NCBI GenBank assembly: GCA_025964795.1 | Contig: JAOPYC010000007.1 | Coordinates: forward strand, 1 to 42,029 | DNA length: 42,029 bases | Direction of reading: 5' to 3' | Source of the DNA: Marmoricola sp. | GTDB taxonomy: Bacteria > Actinomycetota > Actinomycetes > Propionibacteriales > Nocardioidaceae | Shown here: positions 1 through 8,885 of the stretch, one piece after another | Layout of the letters: every line of letters begins with the position of its first letter | Position numbering within the stretch: position 1 is the stretch's first letter | Notes under the pieces: model-generated | Databases searched by the model: none | What the model was told of the DNA's origin: nothing | The model's input: only the letters and a program-made list of their open reading frames with translations | Made by a program: the position numbers and the translations under genes

Positions 1-335
1 ACGGCCAGCAACGGCTCGCCCCCCATGGCGTAGACGTCCGACAGCGCGTTGGCCGCGGCGATCCGTCCCCAGTCGTAGGCGTCGTCGACGACCGGGGTGA
101 AGAAGTCGGCGGTCGCGATCACCGCCCTCCCCTCGGGCCCGTCGTCGATGCGTACGGCGGCACCGTCGTCGCCGTGCTCGAGACCCACGATGAGCTCGCC
201 GATGCCGGTGCCTCCCGCGCGACCCCCGGGCAGGTTCGCCAGCACCCGTTCGAGCTCGCCGGGCGGCACCTTGCAGGCGCAGCCACCACCGGCGGCGTAC
301 TGCGTGAGACGGAATTCCGGGAGCTGACTCATCAT
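1..335 (-). CDS. selD: Selenide, water dikinase (selenophosphate synthase), 5' part only
   Basis: The enzyme makes selenophosphate from selenide and ATP, the selenium donor for selenocysteyl-tRNA synthesis. Only the N-terminal ~111 residues are inside the window; the gene continues past the left edge. Visible landmarks are the N-terminal glycine-rich catalytic loop GGGCACK, where the residue that is Sec or Cys in this family is Cys, then an ATP-site segment DFFTPVVDD and the family signature [11 protein letters not shown]. So this SelD is not itself a selenoprotein. Two adjacent ATG codons (333-335 and 330-332) could start it. It is transcribed away from the tRNA-Sec gene 75 bp away, so the short gap must hold both promoters. 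The assignment is firm from the motifs plus the neighbouring selC, selA and selB. Confidence 0.93.
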   Translation of the reverse strand, partial: MMSQLPEFRLTQYAAGGGCACKVPPGELERVLANLPGGRAGGTGIGELIVGLEHGDDGAAVRIDDGPEGRAVIATADFFTPVVDDAYDWGRIAAANALSDVYAMGGEPLLA

Positions 336-410
336 GGCCGCAAGGCTAGGCCCGAACCGAAGGTCCGGATGGCACGGCCAGGGGTGAGCCCCTGGCCCTA
401 GAGTGGCCGC

Positions 411-505
411 GGAGGCGTTCCTCGTCTGGTGACGGGCGCGGTCCTCAAAACCGTAGTGGCCGAGCATCTCGGTCAGGCGGGTTCGATTCCCGTCCGCCTC
501 CGCCA
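411..505 (+). tRNA. selC: tRNA-Sec (anticodon TCA), selenocysteine tRNA
   Basis: A 95-nt tRNA with the features of bacterial tRNA-Sec. The acceptor stem pairs GGAGGCG (411-417) with CGCCTCC (495-501), followed by G and an encoded CCA (503-505). It has a long six-pair D stem with a TGGT loop, an anticodon loop CCTCAAA with TCA at 445-447, a long variable arm (GCCGAG paired with CTCGGT) and the T loop TTCGATT. The anticodon reads UGA. It sits between selD and selA, the usual clustering in actinobacteria. A long open reading frame runs through the tRNA into selA, but the real selA start is downstream of it. Confidence 0.97.
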
Positions 506-560
506 GCTCCGCCTGCGGCCCGGTCCCCCGACCCGGGCCCCCGTCCTCGGGAGGTACGAC

Positions 561-1874
561 GTGCCGGACCCACGACGGGCCACGCCCCGCACCGACGCCG
601 TGCTGGCCGACCCGCGGCTGCACGAGGCCGTCGCCCGGCTCGGACCGGGCCTGGTCAAGCAGGCGGTCACCTCCGCGCTGGAGCGCTGCCGCGCCGGCGA
701 GATCGCGCCCGCCGAGGTCGCCGACGCGGCGGCGGCTTCGCTGCCCCCGGTGGCCACGACGATGCGCCGGGTGCTCAACGCGACCGGGGTCGTCGTCCAC
801 ACCAACCTGGGGCGGGCGCCGCTGTCCGCGGCCGCTCTCGAAGCCCTCCGCGTCGCCGCGGGGGCCACCGACGTGGAGCTCGACCTGGCCACGGGGCGCC
901 GTGACCGGCGTGGACGCTCCGCGCTGTCGGCCCTGGCCGCGGCCGTCCCGGACGCCGGTGCCGTGCACGTGGTGAACAACGGGGCCGCCGCCCTCGCCCT
1001 GGTGACCTGCGCGCTCGCCCAGGGACGCGAGATCGTGGTCGCCCGGGGTGAGCTCGTGGAGATCGGCGACGGCTTCCGGATCCCTGAGCTGCTGGAGTCG
1101 ATCGGCGCCCGGCTCCGCGAGGTCGGTACGACGAACCGGGTGCGGCTCTCCGACTACGCCGACGTGATCGGCGACCGGACGGCGTTCGTGCTCAAGGTCC
1201 ACCCGTCGAACTTCCAGGTCTCCGGCTTCACCTCCTCGGTCGGCATCGAGGAGCTGGCCTCGCTGCCGACGACGGTCGTGGCCGACATCGGCTCGGGCCT
1301 GCTGGCGAACCACCCACGGCTGCCGGACGAGCCGAGCGCCGCCGCCGCCCTGCGGGCCGGTGCGGACCTCGTCACGGCGTCCGGCGACAAGCTCCTCGGC
1401 GGTCCCCAGTGCGGGCTGATGCTCGGCCGGGCTGACCTGGTCGAGGCGCTGCGCCGGCACCCGTTCGCCCGAGCCCTGCGGGTCGACAAGCTGACCCTGG
1501 CCGCGCTCGAGGCAACCCTGACCGGACCGACCGCACCGGTGGCCGCGGCCCTGGACTCCTCCCCGGCCGACCTGCTGCGGCGCGCGGAGAGGATCGCGGC
1601 CGCCCTGGGGCCGGAGGTCGAGGTCGCGGCCGTCGCGTCCACGGCAGCGGTCGGCGGCGGTGGTGCGCCCGGTGTGGCCATCGAGAGCGCAGCGGTGTCG
1701 CTTCCCGAGCACCTGGCTGTGGCGCTGCGGCTCGACGCCGCGCTGCCGGTCGTCGGTCGGGTCGAACGAGGCAGGCTGCTGCTGGACCTGATCGCCGTCG
1801 CGCCGGAGGACGACGAATCCTTGTCCGACGCCGTACGCCGAGCTGCCGCCCGACCGGCCGTGCAGGAGCGCTGA
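561..1874 (+). CDS. selA: L-seryl-tRNA(Sec) selenium transferase
   Basis: A PLP enzyme that converts seryl-tRNA(Sec) to selenocysteyl-tRNA(Sec) using selenophosphate; cytosolic. The 437-residue product carries the family segments [17 protein letters not shown] near residue 75, [11 protein letters not shown], and the PLP lysine at about residue 277 in [12 protein letters not shown]. Length is normal for the family. I chose GTG 561 because GGGAGG lies six bases upstream and the frame upstream runs through the tRNA gene. The stop overlaps the selB start by one base (TGATG at 1872-1876), indicating translational coupling. It is probably co-transcribed with the tRNA-Sec 55 bp upstream. Confidence 0.94.
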   Translation: MPDPRRATPRTDAVLADPRLHEAVARLGPGLVKQAVTSALERCRAGEIAPAEVADAAAASLPPVATTMRRVLNATGVVVHTNLGRAPLSAAALEALRVAAGATDVELDLATGRRDRRGRSALSALAAAVPDAGAVHVVNNGAAALALVTCALAQGREIVVARGELVEIGDGFRIPELLESIGARLREVGTTNRVRLSDYADVIGDRTAFVLKVHPSNFQVSGFTSSVGIEELASLPTTVVADIGSGLLANHPRLPDEPSAAAALRAGADLVTASGDKLLGGPQCGLMLGRADLVEALRRHPFARALRVDKLTLAALEATLTGPTAPVAAALDSSPADLLRRAERIAAALGPEVEVAAVASTAAVGGGGAPGVAIESAAVSLPEHLAVALRLDAALPVVGRVERGRLLLDLIAVAPEDDESLSDAVRRAAARPAVQER

Positions 1875-3619
1875 TGCACGTGCTCGCCACCGCGGGGCAC
1901 GTGGACCACGGCAAGTCGACGCTGGTCCAGGCGCTCACCGGCAGCGACCCCGACCGCCTCGAGGAGGAGCACCGCCGCGGCCTCTCGATCCAGCTCGGCT
2001 ACGCCTGGACCGCACTGCCCGAGGTCGGGGACGTGGCCTTCGTCGACGTGCCGGGCCACGAGCGCTTCATCGCCACCATGCTGGCCGGGATCGGACCGGT
2101 GCCGGCCGTGCTGTTCATCGTCGCTGCGGATGACCCCTGGATGCCCCAGGCCGCCGAGCACCTCGCCGCGCTCGATGCCCTGGGCGTGCAGCACGGCGTC
2201 GTGGCCGTCACCCGATCCGACCTCGCCGACCCCGCTCCAGCGGCAGCGCGAGCGTCCGCAGAGCTGGGACGGACGTCGCTGCGTGGCTCTCCGGTCGTGG
2301 CCGTCAGCGCCCGCACGGGGCTCGGTCTCGACGAGCTCCGCGCCCGGCTGGTCGACCTGGTGATAGGCCTGCCGACACCGGATCCATACGCCGACGTACG
2401 GCTCTGGGTGGACCGCCGGTTCACGATCAGCGGCGCCGGCACCGTCGTCACCGGGACCCTGCCCGCCGGGACCATCGCGCGCGGCGACACCCTGAGCACC
2501 GGCACAGGGACGGTGCGCGTGCGCGGCGTGGAGTCGTTGGAGCAGCCGCAGGCGTCGGTCTCGGGGGTGGCCCGGGTCGCGCTCAACCTCACCGGCGACC
2601 TGGCCGGCCTGGAGGACTCCGGCACCCTGACCACACCCACCGCCTACGAGTGGACGCAGGTCGTCGACGTCCGGGTCACCGGCGACCCCTCGTTGCTGCC
2701 GGCGCTGCCCATGCTGCACGTCGGCGCCCACTCGCTGCAAACGCGGTGCCGGCCGCTGGCGGGTGACCTGGTGCGGCTCACCCTGTCGCGCCCGCTGCCG
2801 CTGCGAGTGGGTGACCGCGCCCTGCTGCGCGATCCCGGCAGCCGCGCGGTCTGGGGCGTGCACGTGCTCGACCCGATGCCGCCGGCGCTGCGTCGGCGGG
2901 GCGCCGCCGCGGACCGCGCCGAGATCCTGCGGACGGCGACCGGGGAGCCAGACCTGGTCTCGGAGGTCGATCGGCGCGAGGTCGTCGAGCTGGACGTGCT
3001 GCGCCGGATCGGCGTACCCGACTCCCCGACGGCGGGGGTGGTCAGGGCTGGGCCGTGGCTGGTCAGCAACGCCCGCGCCGAGCGGGCCGGGGACGAGATC
3101 CTGCAGGCCGTCACCGAGCACGACGAGGGGCGCCCGCTCGACCCAGGGCTGTCGCTCACCGTCCTGGCCGAACGACTCCGGCTGCCCGCACCCGAGGTCG
3201 TCGAGGCCGTGCTGCGCGAGCCCCTGCGGCTGGTGGACGGCCGGGTGCTCGCACCTGGCCGGGAAGCGCTGCCCGAGCAGGTCGAGCAGGCACTGCGCGG
3301 GCTCGCCGAGGACCTGGCCCTGAACCCGTTCGCCGCGCCGACGGCCGACCGGCTGCGGGAGCTCGGCCTCGACGCGACCCGGGTGGCGGCCGCGGCCAAG
3401 GCCGGTCGGCTGCTGCGACTCGCACCGGGCATCGTGCTGCTGCCCGGCGCGGACGAGGCTGCGGTCGGGCTGCTCAGCGAGCTCCCGCAGCCGTTCACGA
3501 CCAGCGAGGCACGATCCCGGTTGGCGACCAGCCGACGCGTCGTACTGCCCCTGCTGGCGCACCTGGACCGCGCCCGGCTCACCCGCCGGCTGCCGGACGA
3601 CCGGCGGCTCGTCGTCTAG
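1874..3619 (+). CDS. selB: Selenocysteine-specific translation elongation factor
   Basis: A GTPase that brings Sec-tRNA to the ribosome at UGA codons followed by a SECIS element. The 581 residues show G1 GHVDHGKST (residues 7-15), a switch I segment [10 protein letters not shown] with Ser where Thr is common, G3 DVPGHERF and a G4-like TRSD. EF-Tu-like beta domains follow, with GAGTVVTGT near residue 190. The last ~200 residues are the winged-helix repeats that bind SECIS RNA, ending in the typical [16 protein letters not shown] stretch. It starts inside the selA stop codon. Its TAG stop (3617-3619) interlocks with the stop of the convergent channel gene (3616-3618). Confidence 0.95.
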   Translation: MHVLATAGHVDHGKSTLVQALTGSDPDRLEEEHRRGLSIQLGYAWTALPEVGDVAFVDVPGHERFIATMLAGIGPVPAVLFIVAADDPWMPQAAEHLAALDALGVQHGVVAVTRSDLADPAPAAARASAELGRTSLRGSPVVAVSARTGLGLDELRARLVDLVIGLPTPDPYADVRLWVDRRFTISGAGTVVTGTLPAGTIARGDTLSTGTGTVRVRGVESLEQPQASVSGVARVALNLTGDLAGLEDSGTLTTPTAYEWTQVVDVRVTGDPSLLPALPMLHVGAHSLQTRCRPLAGDLVRLTLSRPLPLRVGDRALLRDPGSRAVWGVHVLDPMPPALRRRGAAADRAEILRTATGEPDLVSEVDRREVVELDVLRRIGVPDSPTAGVVRAGPWLVSNARAERAGDEILQAVTEHDEGRPLDPGLSLTVLAERLRLPAPEVVEAVLREPLRLVDGRVLAPGREALPEQVEQALRGLAEDLALNPFAAPTADRLRELGLDATRVAAAAKAGRLLRLAPGIVLLPGADEAAVGLLSELPQPFTTSEARSRLATSRRVVLPLLAHLDRARLTRRLPDDRRLVV

Positions 3620-4458
3620 TGCTCGGCTGCGCTCGGCGTTGATGGAACGGGCTGGTCCTTGAGGAAGAGGTACCAGTAGGACGTCGCGACGAAGATCACC
3701 GCACCGACCAGGTTGCCCACACCGGCGAGCAACCAGTTCAGCAGGACGTCGCCCCAGCCCAGTCCGGGAACGCCGGCGAAGATCGCGGCTGGCAGGAAGA
3801 ACATGTTGGCCACGACGTGGTCGAAGCCCATGGCCACGAAGGCCATGATCGGGAAGAAGATGGCGAGGATCTTGCCCGAGACCGAGGTCGCGGCCAGCGA
3901 CATCCACACCGCCAGGCACACCAGCCAGTTGCAGCCGACCGCGCGCAGGAAGGTCTGCCACGCGGACTCCCCCGTCGTCTTGCCCGTGGCGATCGCCGCG
4001 AGCCGCTCGTGGGTCATGCCGGCCGCACTCCCCGGGTCGGCCCCGGCCCCGCCGATGACACCGGTCTGGACGGCCAGGAAGAACGCGACGAACAGGGCGC
4101 CGAGGAGGTTGCCGATCAGCACGAGGACGAGGTTCCGAGCCACGTCACCGAGCCCGATCCTGCCGCGCATGGCGCTGAGCGGCACCAGCATCATGTTGCC
4201 GGTGGCCAGGTCCGAGCCGGCGATCACCACGAGCACCAGGCCGAGGGTGAACGCCGCCCCGGTGAACAGGGTCGGCAACGTGCCCCAGGTCTTGGGGTCC
4301 AGGCCGGAGGAGACGGTGATGGCCACCAGCCCTCCGAAGGCGATGTAGGCACCGGCCAGGAACGAGCTCACCAGCACCCGGTCCCAGGTCCGCTGGACCT
4401 TCTTGGTCCCGGCCTCGACGGCTACCTGGGCGGTCTCTTGCGGTTCTCGAGCAGACAT
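3616..4458 (-). CDS. Formate/nitrite transporter (FNT) family channel
   Basis: A 280-residue inner-membrane protein of the FocA/NirC family, which forms pentameric channels for small monovalent anions such as formate, nitrite or hydrosulfide. Six hydrophobic segments are visible. Family landmarks are GGLVAI in the first helix, SDLATGNMM, GNLLGALFVAFF, GCNWLVCLAVW and GFDHVVANMFFLP, the last carrying the conserved pore histidine. I chose ATG 4458 because AGGAGG lies five bases upstream; longer in-frame starts reach into the rhodanese gene. A GTTT-N15-GGGTACC element (4485-4508, same strand) sits just upstream, so SigB/SigF-type control is likely. The substrate cannot be read from sequence. The selenocysteine island next door makes formate attractive (formate dehydrogenase is a common selenoenzyme), while the rhodanese would fit a sulfur anion. 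Confidence 0.9.
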   Translation of the reverse strand: MSAREPQETAQVAVEAGTKKVQRTWDRVLVSSFLAGAYIAFGGLVAITVSSGLDPKTWGTLPTLFTGAAFTLGLVLVVIAGSDLATGNMMLVPLSAMRGRIGLGDVARNLVLVLIGNLLGALFVAFFLAVQTGVIGGAGADPGSAAGMTHERLAAIATGKTTGESAWQTFLRAVGCNWLVCLAVWMSLAATSVSGKILAIFFPIMAFVAMGFDHVVANMFFLPAAIFAGVPGLGWGDVLLNWLLAGVGNLVGAVIFVATSYWYLFLKDQPVPSTPSAAEH

Positions 4459-4484
4459 GGGGCCTCCTAGTGGTGCAGCGGGGG

Positions 4485-4508
4485 TACCCCTCAGGACGGG
4501 CGCGAAAC
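4485..4508 (-). promoter_or_regulatory. SigB/SigF-type promoter for the FNT channel gene
   Basis: On the minus strand GTTT (4508-4505) is followed by exactly 15 bases and then GGGTA (4489-4485), continuing CC. This matches the actinobacterial group-3 stress sigma consensus. It lies at the very end of the rhodanese gene, about 27 bp before the channel start, so the channel could be induced separately from rhodanese. Identical spacing is seen at 27759 and 34010. Confidence 0.7.
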
Positions 4509-4892
4509 CCGCAGCCACCCCTGGTAGCCACCCACGAGGTCGGTGGCCCGCACCAGGCCGAGCTCGCGCAGCGTGGCCGCGGCGAGGCTCGAGCTGAACC
4601 CCTCGTTGCACACGATGATGACCCGGCGCTCCCGATCGGTGGCCTCGGGGATCCGGTGCGGACTCGTCGGGTCGAGACGCCACTCGAGCACGTTGCGGTC
4701 CACCACCACGGCGCCGGGCAGCTCGCCGTCGCGGTCGCGCTGCACTACGGGACGGGTGTCGACCAGCAGCGCGCCGGCCGCGAGCTCCGCTGCCAGCTCC
4801 TCGACCTGGACACGGTCCAGGCCTGCGCGCGCCCGTGCGAGCACCTGGTCGATCGCCACCGTGCTCCCGTCCTCGGTCGTCGAGTCACTCAC
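4491..4892 (-). CDS. Rhodanese-like domain protein
   Basis: A single-domain rhodanese of 133 residues. Such proteins carry sulfur (or selenium) on an active-site cysteine as a persulfide. The domain covers residues ~25-130, with LLVDTRP near residue 43 and the active loop VCNEGFSSS, where Cys is present and the CxxGxxS spacing is intact; GGYQGW is the usual C-terminal motif. The start is GTG 4892. A GGGTACC element lies 10 bp upstream, with GCAT rather than GTTT 15 bases further back, so it is only a weak stress-promoter candidate. It precedes the FNT channel by 32 bp in the same direction. Selenium delivery to SelD is possible but is inference only. Confidence 0.85.
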   Translation of the reverse strand: MSDSTTEDGSTVAIDQVLARARAGLDRVQVEELAAELAAGALLVDTRPVVQRDRDGELPGAVVVDRNVLEWRLDPTSPHRIPEATDRERRVIIVCNEGFSSSLAAATLRELGLVRATDLVGGYQGWLRVSRPS

Positions 4893-4945
4893 GGGCCTGG
4901 GGTACCCGACGGTCGCTCGCCCATGCGCACTCGCCGGCCAGGGGC

Positions 4946-4970
4946 GTTAGCCCGGCGTACGTCCGGGTAA
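4946..4970 (+). promoter_or_regulatory. Possible SigB/SigF-type promoter for the stress SDR gene
   Basis: GTTAG is followed 14 bases later by GGGTAA. It deviates from the GTTT-N15-GGGTA pattern at the -35 element and in spacing, so it is weaker than the other three. It lies 55 bp before an SDR gene of a family that is often stress-induced. Confidence 0.35.
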
Positions 4971-5025
4971 TGGCCGCAGCAGTCGAGCAGAGGCTGACGT
5001 CGACGCATCACCACCTGGAGCCACC

Positions 5026-5937
5026 ATGAACACTCTCGCGCACGAGTCCACTGATCCGCAGAGCCAGCACGGCCAGCCCGACACCGAGGGCGAGCAGCTG
5101 CCGGGGCCCGGCCACCAGGAGTCCGTCACCGCACGGATGGGCGAGCAGCCCGACCACGGCGAGTCGAGCTATCGCGGCACCGGAAGGCTCCAGGACCGGG
5201 TGGCCGTCGTCACCGGCGGAGACTCCGGCATCGGTCGGGCGGTCGCCCTCGCGTTCGCCCGCGAGGGCGCCGACGTGGTCCTGGCCTACCTGGAGGAGGA
5301 GGACGAAGACGGCCGCCGGACCGCGGAGCTGGTCGAGGAGTCCGGCCGCAGGGCGGTGAGGGTTCCCGGTGACCTCACCTCGGAGAGGGCGTGCCGGGCA
5401 CTGGTGGACCGCGCGGTCGAGGAGTTCGGTCGGATCGACGTCCTGGTGAACAACGCGGCCTACCAGATGGTGCAGCCCGGCGGCATCGCCGACATCACGA
5501 CCGAGCAGTTCGACCGCGTCCTGAAGACGAACCTGTACGCGATGTTCTGGCTGTGCAAGATGGCGCTGCCGCACCTGCCCCGCGGTGGCGTCATCATCAA
5601 CACCTCCTCGGTGCAGGCATCAGCGCCCACGCCGGAGCTGCTCGACTACGCAACCACCAAGGCCGGCATCGTGAACTTCACCCGAGCGCTGGCCGCCATG
5701 ACCGCGCCGGACGGCATCCGGGTCAACGCCGTGGCCCCTGGACCCATCTGGACGCCGCTCATCCCAGCCACGATGCCGGAGGACATGGTGGAGTCCTTCG
5801 GCACCCAGACGCCGTTGGGGCGCGCCGGCCAACCGGCAGAAGTGGCGCCGGCCTACGTCTTCCTCGCCTCGGGCGAGGCGAGCTACATCACCGGCGAAGT
5901 CATCGCCGTGACCGGTGGTCAACCCGTCCACGCGTGA
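5026..5937 (+). CDS. SDR family oxidoreductase, general-stress type with N-terminal extension
   Basis: A 303-residue NAD(P)-dependent short-chain dehydrogenase. The first ~50 residues are a hydrophilic extension (STDPQSQHGQPDTEGEQLPGPG) typical of the stress-induced YdaD/YhdF-like branch of SDRs. The Rossmann motif is TGGDSGIGRAV (~residues 64-74), followed by NNAAYQM, the catalytic Ser in NTSSVQ, Tyr208 and Lys212 in YATTK, and the PGPIWTPL segment. Start ATG 5026 follows a GGAG-containing leader. The gene stands alone between a divergent rhodanese and a channel gene, with a weak stress-promoter candidate upstream. Its substrate is unknown. Confidence 0.88.
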   Translation: MNTLAHESTDPQSQHGQPDTEGEQLPGPGHQESVTARMGEQPDHGESSYRGTGRLQDRVAVVTGGDSGIGRAVALAFAREGADVVLAYLEEEDEDGRRTAELVEESGRRAVRVPGDLTSERACRALVDRAVEEFGRIDVLVNNAAYQMVQPGGIADITTEQFDRVLKTNLYAMFWLCKMALPHLPRGGVIINTSSVQASAPTPELLDYATTKAGIVNFTRALAAMTAPDGIRVNAVAPGPIWTPLIPATMPEDMVESFGTQTPLGRAGQPAEVAPAYVFLASGEASYITGEVIAVTGGQPVHA

Positions 5938-6077
5938 CCTCGCCGTCCGGCTCGCGCTCGCATCCGTCCACCGACTCGAGCTGCACCGCGAACAGCGGCG
6001 CGCGGGCTGCCCCCGCGGTACACGCGGCACGGAGAGCAGCATTCCGCGCGCAGCGCGGGTATACATCAGGGATGTCG

Positions 6078-6794
6078 ATGAGCGTGGACGACCAGGCGGT
6101 GACGCAGCTCGTCCGCGCCCTCGACCTCACCGGGGTGCTGGGCAACGCGCTCCTCGGCGGCGTGATCGCCCGCCGGGAGAAGCTCGACCCGGTCGGCTTC
6201 GTCGTCCTGGCCGTGCTGTCCGGCCTCGGTGGCGGCATGATCCGCGACACCTTGCTGCAGCAGGGCACCCCGGTCGCGCTGACCGACCCTGCCTACCTGC
6301 TCACCGCCCTGGCGGGCGCCGGCCTGGCGTACCTGATCCGAGTCGAGGGCCGGGCCTGGGACCGCCTGTGGCCGGTCGTCGACGCGCTGGCACTCGGGTG
6401 CTGGGCCTCGGTCGGGGCGCAGAAGACCCTCGACGTCGGACTCGGCTGGGTGCCCGCGGTGCTGCTGGGCACGATCACTGCCGTGGGTGGAGGGGCGGTG
6501 CGCGACGTCGTCCTGCGTCGAGTACCGGGCATCCTGGGCGGCAACACCCTCTACGCCACGTGCGCGGCCGCGGCCAGCGGTGCCCTGGTCCTGCTCTCGA
6601 CGCACGGCCACCCCACGGCAGGATCCCTGGCAGCTCTGGTCCTCGGCGCCGCCCTCTGCCTCGTGGCCCGTTGGCGCGGGTGGGTGCTCCCTGATGCCGA
6701 TGCCTGGTCGCGGGTCAGGGCGTTGCCGGCTCGTCGCCGGCGGCGCAGGGACACGCACTCCCCGCACAGCTCCGAGGAGGAGACCCGTGAGTGA
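6078..6794 (+). CDS. TRIC/UPF0126 family membrane channel protein
   Basis: A seven-helix membrane protein of the UPF0126/TRIC family; prokaryotic members with solved structures are trimeric cation channels. Two repeats are visible: VVLAVLSGLGGGMIRDTLL and, about 95 residues later, LLGTITAVGGGAVRDVVL, each with the family G-G-G-x-x-R-D motif. LGGNTLYATCA follows, then a basic tail. ATG 6078 is preferred because AGGG lies six bases upstream; ATG 6072 is in frame but has no room for a ribosome binding site. Its end overlaps the next gene by 8 bp, so the two are probably translated together. A GGGTAT at 6057 could be part of a stress promoter. Confidence 0.85.
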   Translation: MSVDDQAVTQLVRALDLTGVLGNALLGGVIARREKLDPVGFVVLAVLSGLGGGMIRDTLLQQGTPVALTDPAYLLTALAGAGLAYLIRVEGRAWDRLWPVVDALALGCWASVGAQKTLDVGLGWVPAVLLGTITAVGGGAVRDVVLRRVPGILGGNTLYATCAAAASGALVLLSTHGHPTAGSLAALVLGAALCLVARWRGWVLPDADAWSRVRALPARRRRRRDTHSPHSSEEETRE

Positions 6795-8043
6795 GAGTCC
6801 AGCAACCGTCCTGGCCGGGTTGGGCGAGACCCGCACCTGGCAGGAGGAGTTCTACCGTCAGCTCCACCAGCACCCCGAGCTCGCCCACCAGGAGCAGCGG
6901 ACCGCTCGCGGAGTCGCGGAGCGGCTGCGCAGCTTCGGCTACGACGTCCACGAAGGCGTCGGGGGCACCGGCGTCGTGGCCCTGCTGCACAACGGCGACG
7001 GACCGACGGTTCTGCTGCGCGCCGACATGGACGCCTTGCCGGTGCGGGAGCAGACCGGGCTCTCCTACGCCAGCACCGAGACCAGCGCCGACCAGGACGG
7101 CCACCAGGTCTCCGTCATGCATGCCTGCGGCCACGACGTCCACGTCACCTGCCTCCTCGGAGCAGCAGAGCTCCTCGCGGCCGTGACCGGGCAGTGGAGC
7201 GGCACCCTGGTGACCTTGTTCCAACCGGCCGAGGAGCTGGGCGACGGGGCACGGGGAATGGTCGAGGACGGCCTGGCGAAGATCGTCGGGCCCGTCGACG
7301 TGGCCCTGGCCCAGCACGTGCTGCCCTTCCCGGCGGGCCAGGTCAGGACGCGGCCCGGGCCGGTGCTGTCCGCGGCCGACAGCATGCGGATCACCCTCCA
7401 CGGGCGGGGCTCCCACGGCTCCATGCCGCAGGCGGCGGTCGACCCGGTGGTGCTGGCGGCCATGGTCGTGGTGCGGCTGCAGGGCATCGTCTCCCGGGAG
7501 ATCGCGCCGACCGACCCGGCGGTGCTCACCGTGGGCAGCATCAGGGCGGGGACCAAGAGCAACGTCATCGACGACCACGCCGTCCTGGAGCTCAACATCC
7601 GCAGCTACAGCGAGGAGACACGGCAGACGATCCTCGACGCCGTACGCCGCATCGTCACCGCCGAGTGCCAGGCCTCCGACTCCCCTCGAGAACCTGAGTT
7701 CGAGCTGTTCGACCGGTTCCCGGCCACCCACAACGACCCCGCGATCACCGAACGCGTCCGGGCCTGCTTCGACGACTTCTTCGGCGACCGGGCTGCGGAT
7801 CTCGACCTCCAGTCCGCCAGCGAGGACTTCGGCGACCTCCCTACGGCCCTCGGGGTCCCCTACAGCTACTGGGGCATCGGCGGCGTCGACCCCGACACCT
7901 TCGAGGCCGCACGACGAGCCGGCCGGGTCTCCCAGGACGTCCCCGTCAACCACTCGCCCTACTTCGCACCCGTCGTGCAACCGACCCTGGACACCGGGAC
8001 CCAGGCCCTGGTCGTCGCGGCCCTCGGGTGGCTGCAGCACTGA
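6787..8043 (+). CDS. M20 family metal-dependent amidohydrolase
   Basis: A 418-residue cytosolic hydrolase of the M20D group (hippurate hydrolase, indole-acetyl-amino-acid hydrolase and N-acyl-amino-acid deacylase relatives), which remove acyl groups from amines using two metal ions. Landmarks are ADMDALPVREQTGL, the metal-binding HACGHDVH at residues 112-119, FQPAEELGDGARGMVEDG and GRGSHGSMPQAAVDP in the dimerisation domain. A late metal-ligand region (SASEDFGDLPTALGVPYSYWGIGG) follows. GTG 6787 has GAGGAGGAG just upstream, and the gene overlaps the TRIC-type gene by 8 bp. The exact acyl substrate cannot be deduced. Confidence 0.9.
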   Translation: MSESPATVLAGLGETRTWQEEFYRQLHQHPELAHQEQRTARGVAERLRSFGYDVHEGVGGTGVVALLHNGDGPTVLLRADMDALPVREQTGLSYASTETSADQDGHQVSVMHACGHDVHVTCLLGAAELLAAVTGQWSGTLVTLFQPAEELGDGARGMVEDGLAKIVGPVDVALAQHVLPFPAGQVRTRPGPVLSAADSMRITLHGRGSHGSMPQAAVDPVVLAAMVVVRLQGIVSREIAPTDPAVLTVGSIRAGTKSNVIDDHAVLELNIRSYSEETRQTILDAVRRIVTAECQASDSPREPEFELFDRFPATHNDPAITERVRACFDDFFGDRAADLDLQSASEDFGDLPTALGVPYSYWGIGGVDPDTFEAARRAGRVSQDVPVNHSPYFAPVVQPTLDTGTQALVVAALGWLQH

Positions 8044-8079
8044 CCGCTGCGACCCACGAGACCTCGTCGAGCGTGACCC

Positions 8080-8804
8080 TCACCCCAGGGACGCGACCAC
8101 CAGGTCGGCCACGGCCCGCATCCCGGTCGCGTTGGGGTGGAAGGCCAGCGGGTGCCCCGGCAGCGGCCAGGCGGCCCCCGTCGTCCACGGCTCCTCTGAC
8201 CAGGCGTGGTGGTCGGCGCTGGCCGCAGCCGCGGAGACGAGGAGGCACTCCTCGGCCTCGGCCGCCAGCGCCGTCTCCGCACGGAGCCGGGCGGCGATCC
8301 GACGAACGCGTCGGCGTGCTCGGAGGACAACGGGGGTGCAGGGACCCCGGCCGGGGGCAGCACCGTCAAGTAGTCGACCACCACGACTCGAGCCTCCGGC
8401 GAGCGTTCCCGGATCGCTCGGGTCACCTCGCGGAGCGAGGCGCCGACGCCTGCCAGGGCTGGCTCGTACGCCGCTGGGACGAAGGCGGCGGCCACCCGGG
8501 ACCTGATGACCGGGAGGCCGCGTGCCCAGGCGGGCAGGCCGGCGAGCATCGTGCGCATCGACATCCCCACGTCGTTGCCGGCGATCGTCACGGTCACCAG
8601 CTCCTCGGAACCGTCGAGCGCCCCGATCTGCGGAGGCCGGCGCCCCTGGGCAGCACGCAGCACGTGCGCGGTGGTGGCCCCCGACCGCGAGACGTCCTGC
8701 AGGTCGAGCCCAAGGCGGTCGGCCACGAGGTGGGGGTAGCCCGCCCCGGCCCCCAACCCCGGACCGGACGCGAACGAGCTGCCGAGCGCGACGTACCGCC
8801 TCAT
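8080..8804 (-). pseudogene. SGNH/GDSL hydrolase, interrupted by one frameshift
   Basis: The N-terminal ~165 residues read as a normal SGNH esterase/lipase. Block I is LGSSFASGPGLGAG with the nucleophile Ser, and TIAGNDVG is the GxND block. After ADAFV near 8300-8305 the frame degenerates into Arg/Pro-rich sequence. Adding one base there (GTCGG read as GTCCGG) gives RIAARLRAETALAAEAEECL, then PLAFHPNATGMRAVAD with the catalytic His block, ending at TGA 8080-8082. The repaired product is 241 residues, normal for the family. Start is ATG 8804. It is either a recently inactivated gene or a one-base sequencing error. It converges on the M20 hydrolase gene with a 36-bp gap. Confidence 0.75.
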
Positions 8805-8885
8805 CCCTGACTCACGTCCTGGAAACTACTCCCGCCGCGTCGAGCCGGCCGTGGACAGGTGACCCGGCCAAGCACCGGCGATCGG

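Noticed and set aside
429..560. Upstream extension of selA through the tRNA gene
   Set aside because: The frame is open only because tRNA-Sec lies there; GTG 561 has a good ribosome site.
1154..3961. 935-codon minus-strand open frame
   Set aside because: Low-complexity Arg/Gly/His-rich translation opposite selA and selB; a shadow of high-GC codon use.
5391..6071. Long in-frame extension upstream of the TRIC-type gene
   Set aside because: It overlaps the SDR gene in another frame and has no domain-like sequence; the channel begins at 6072 or 6078.
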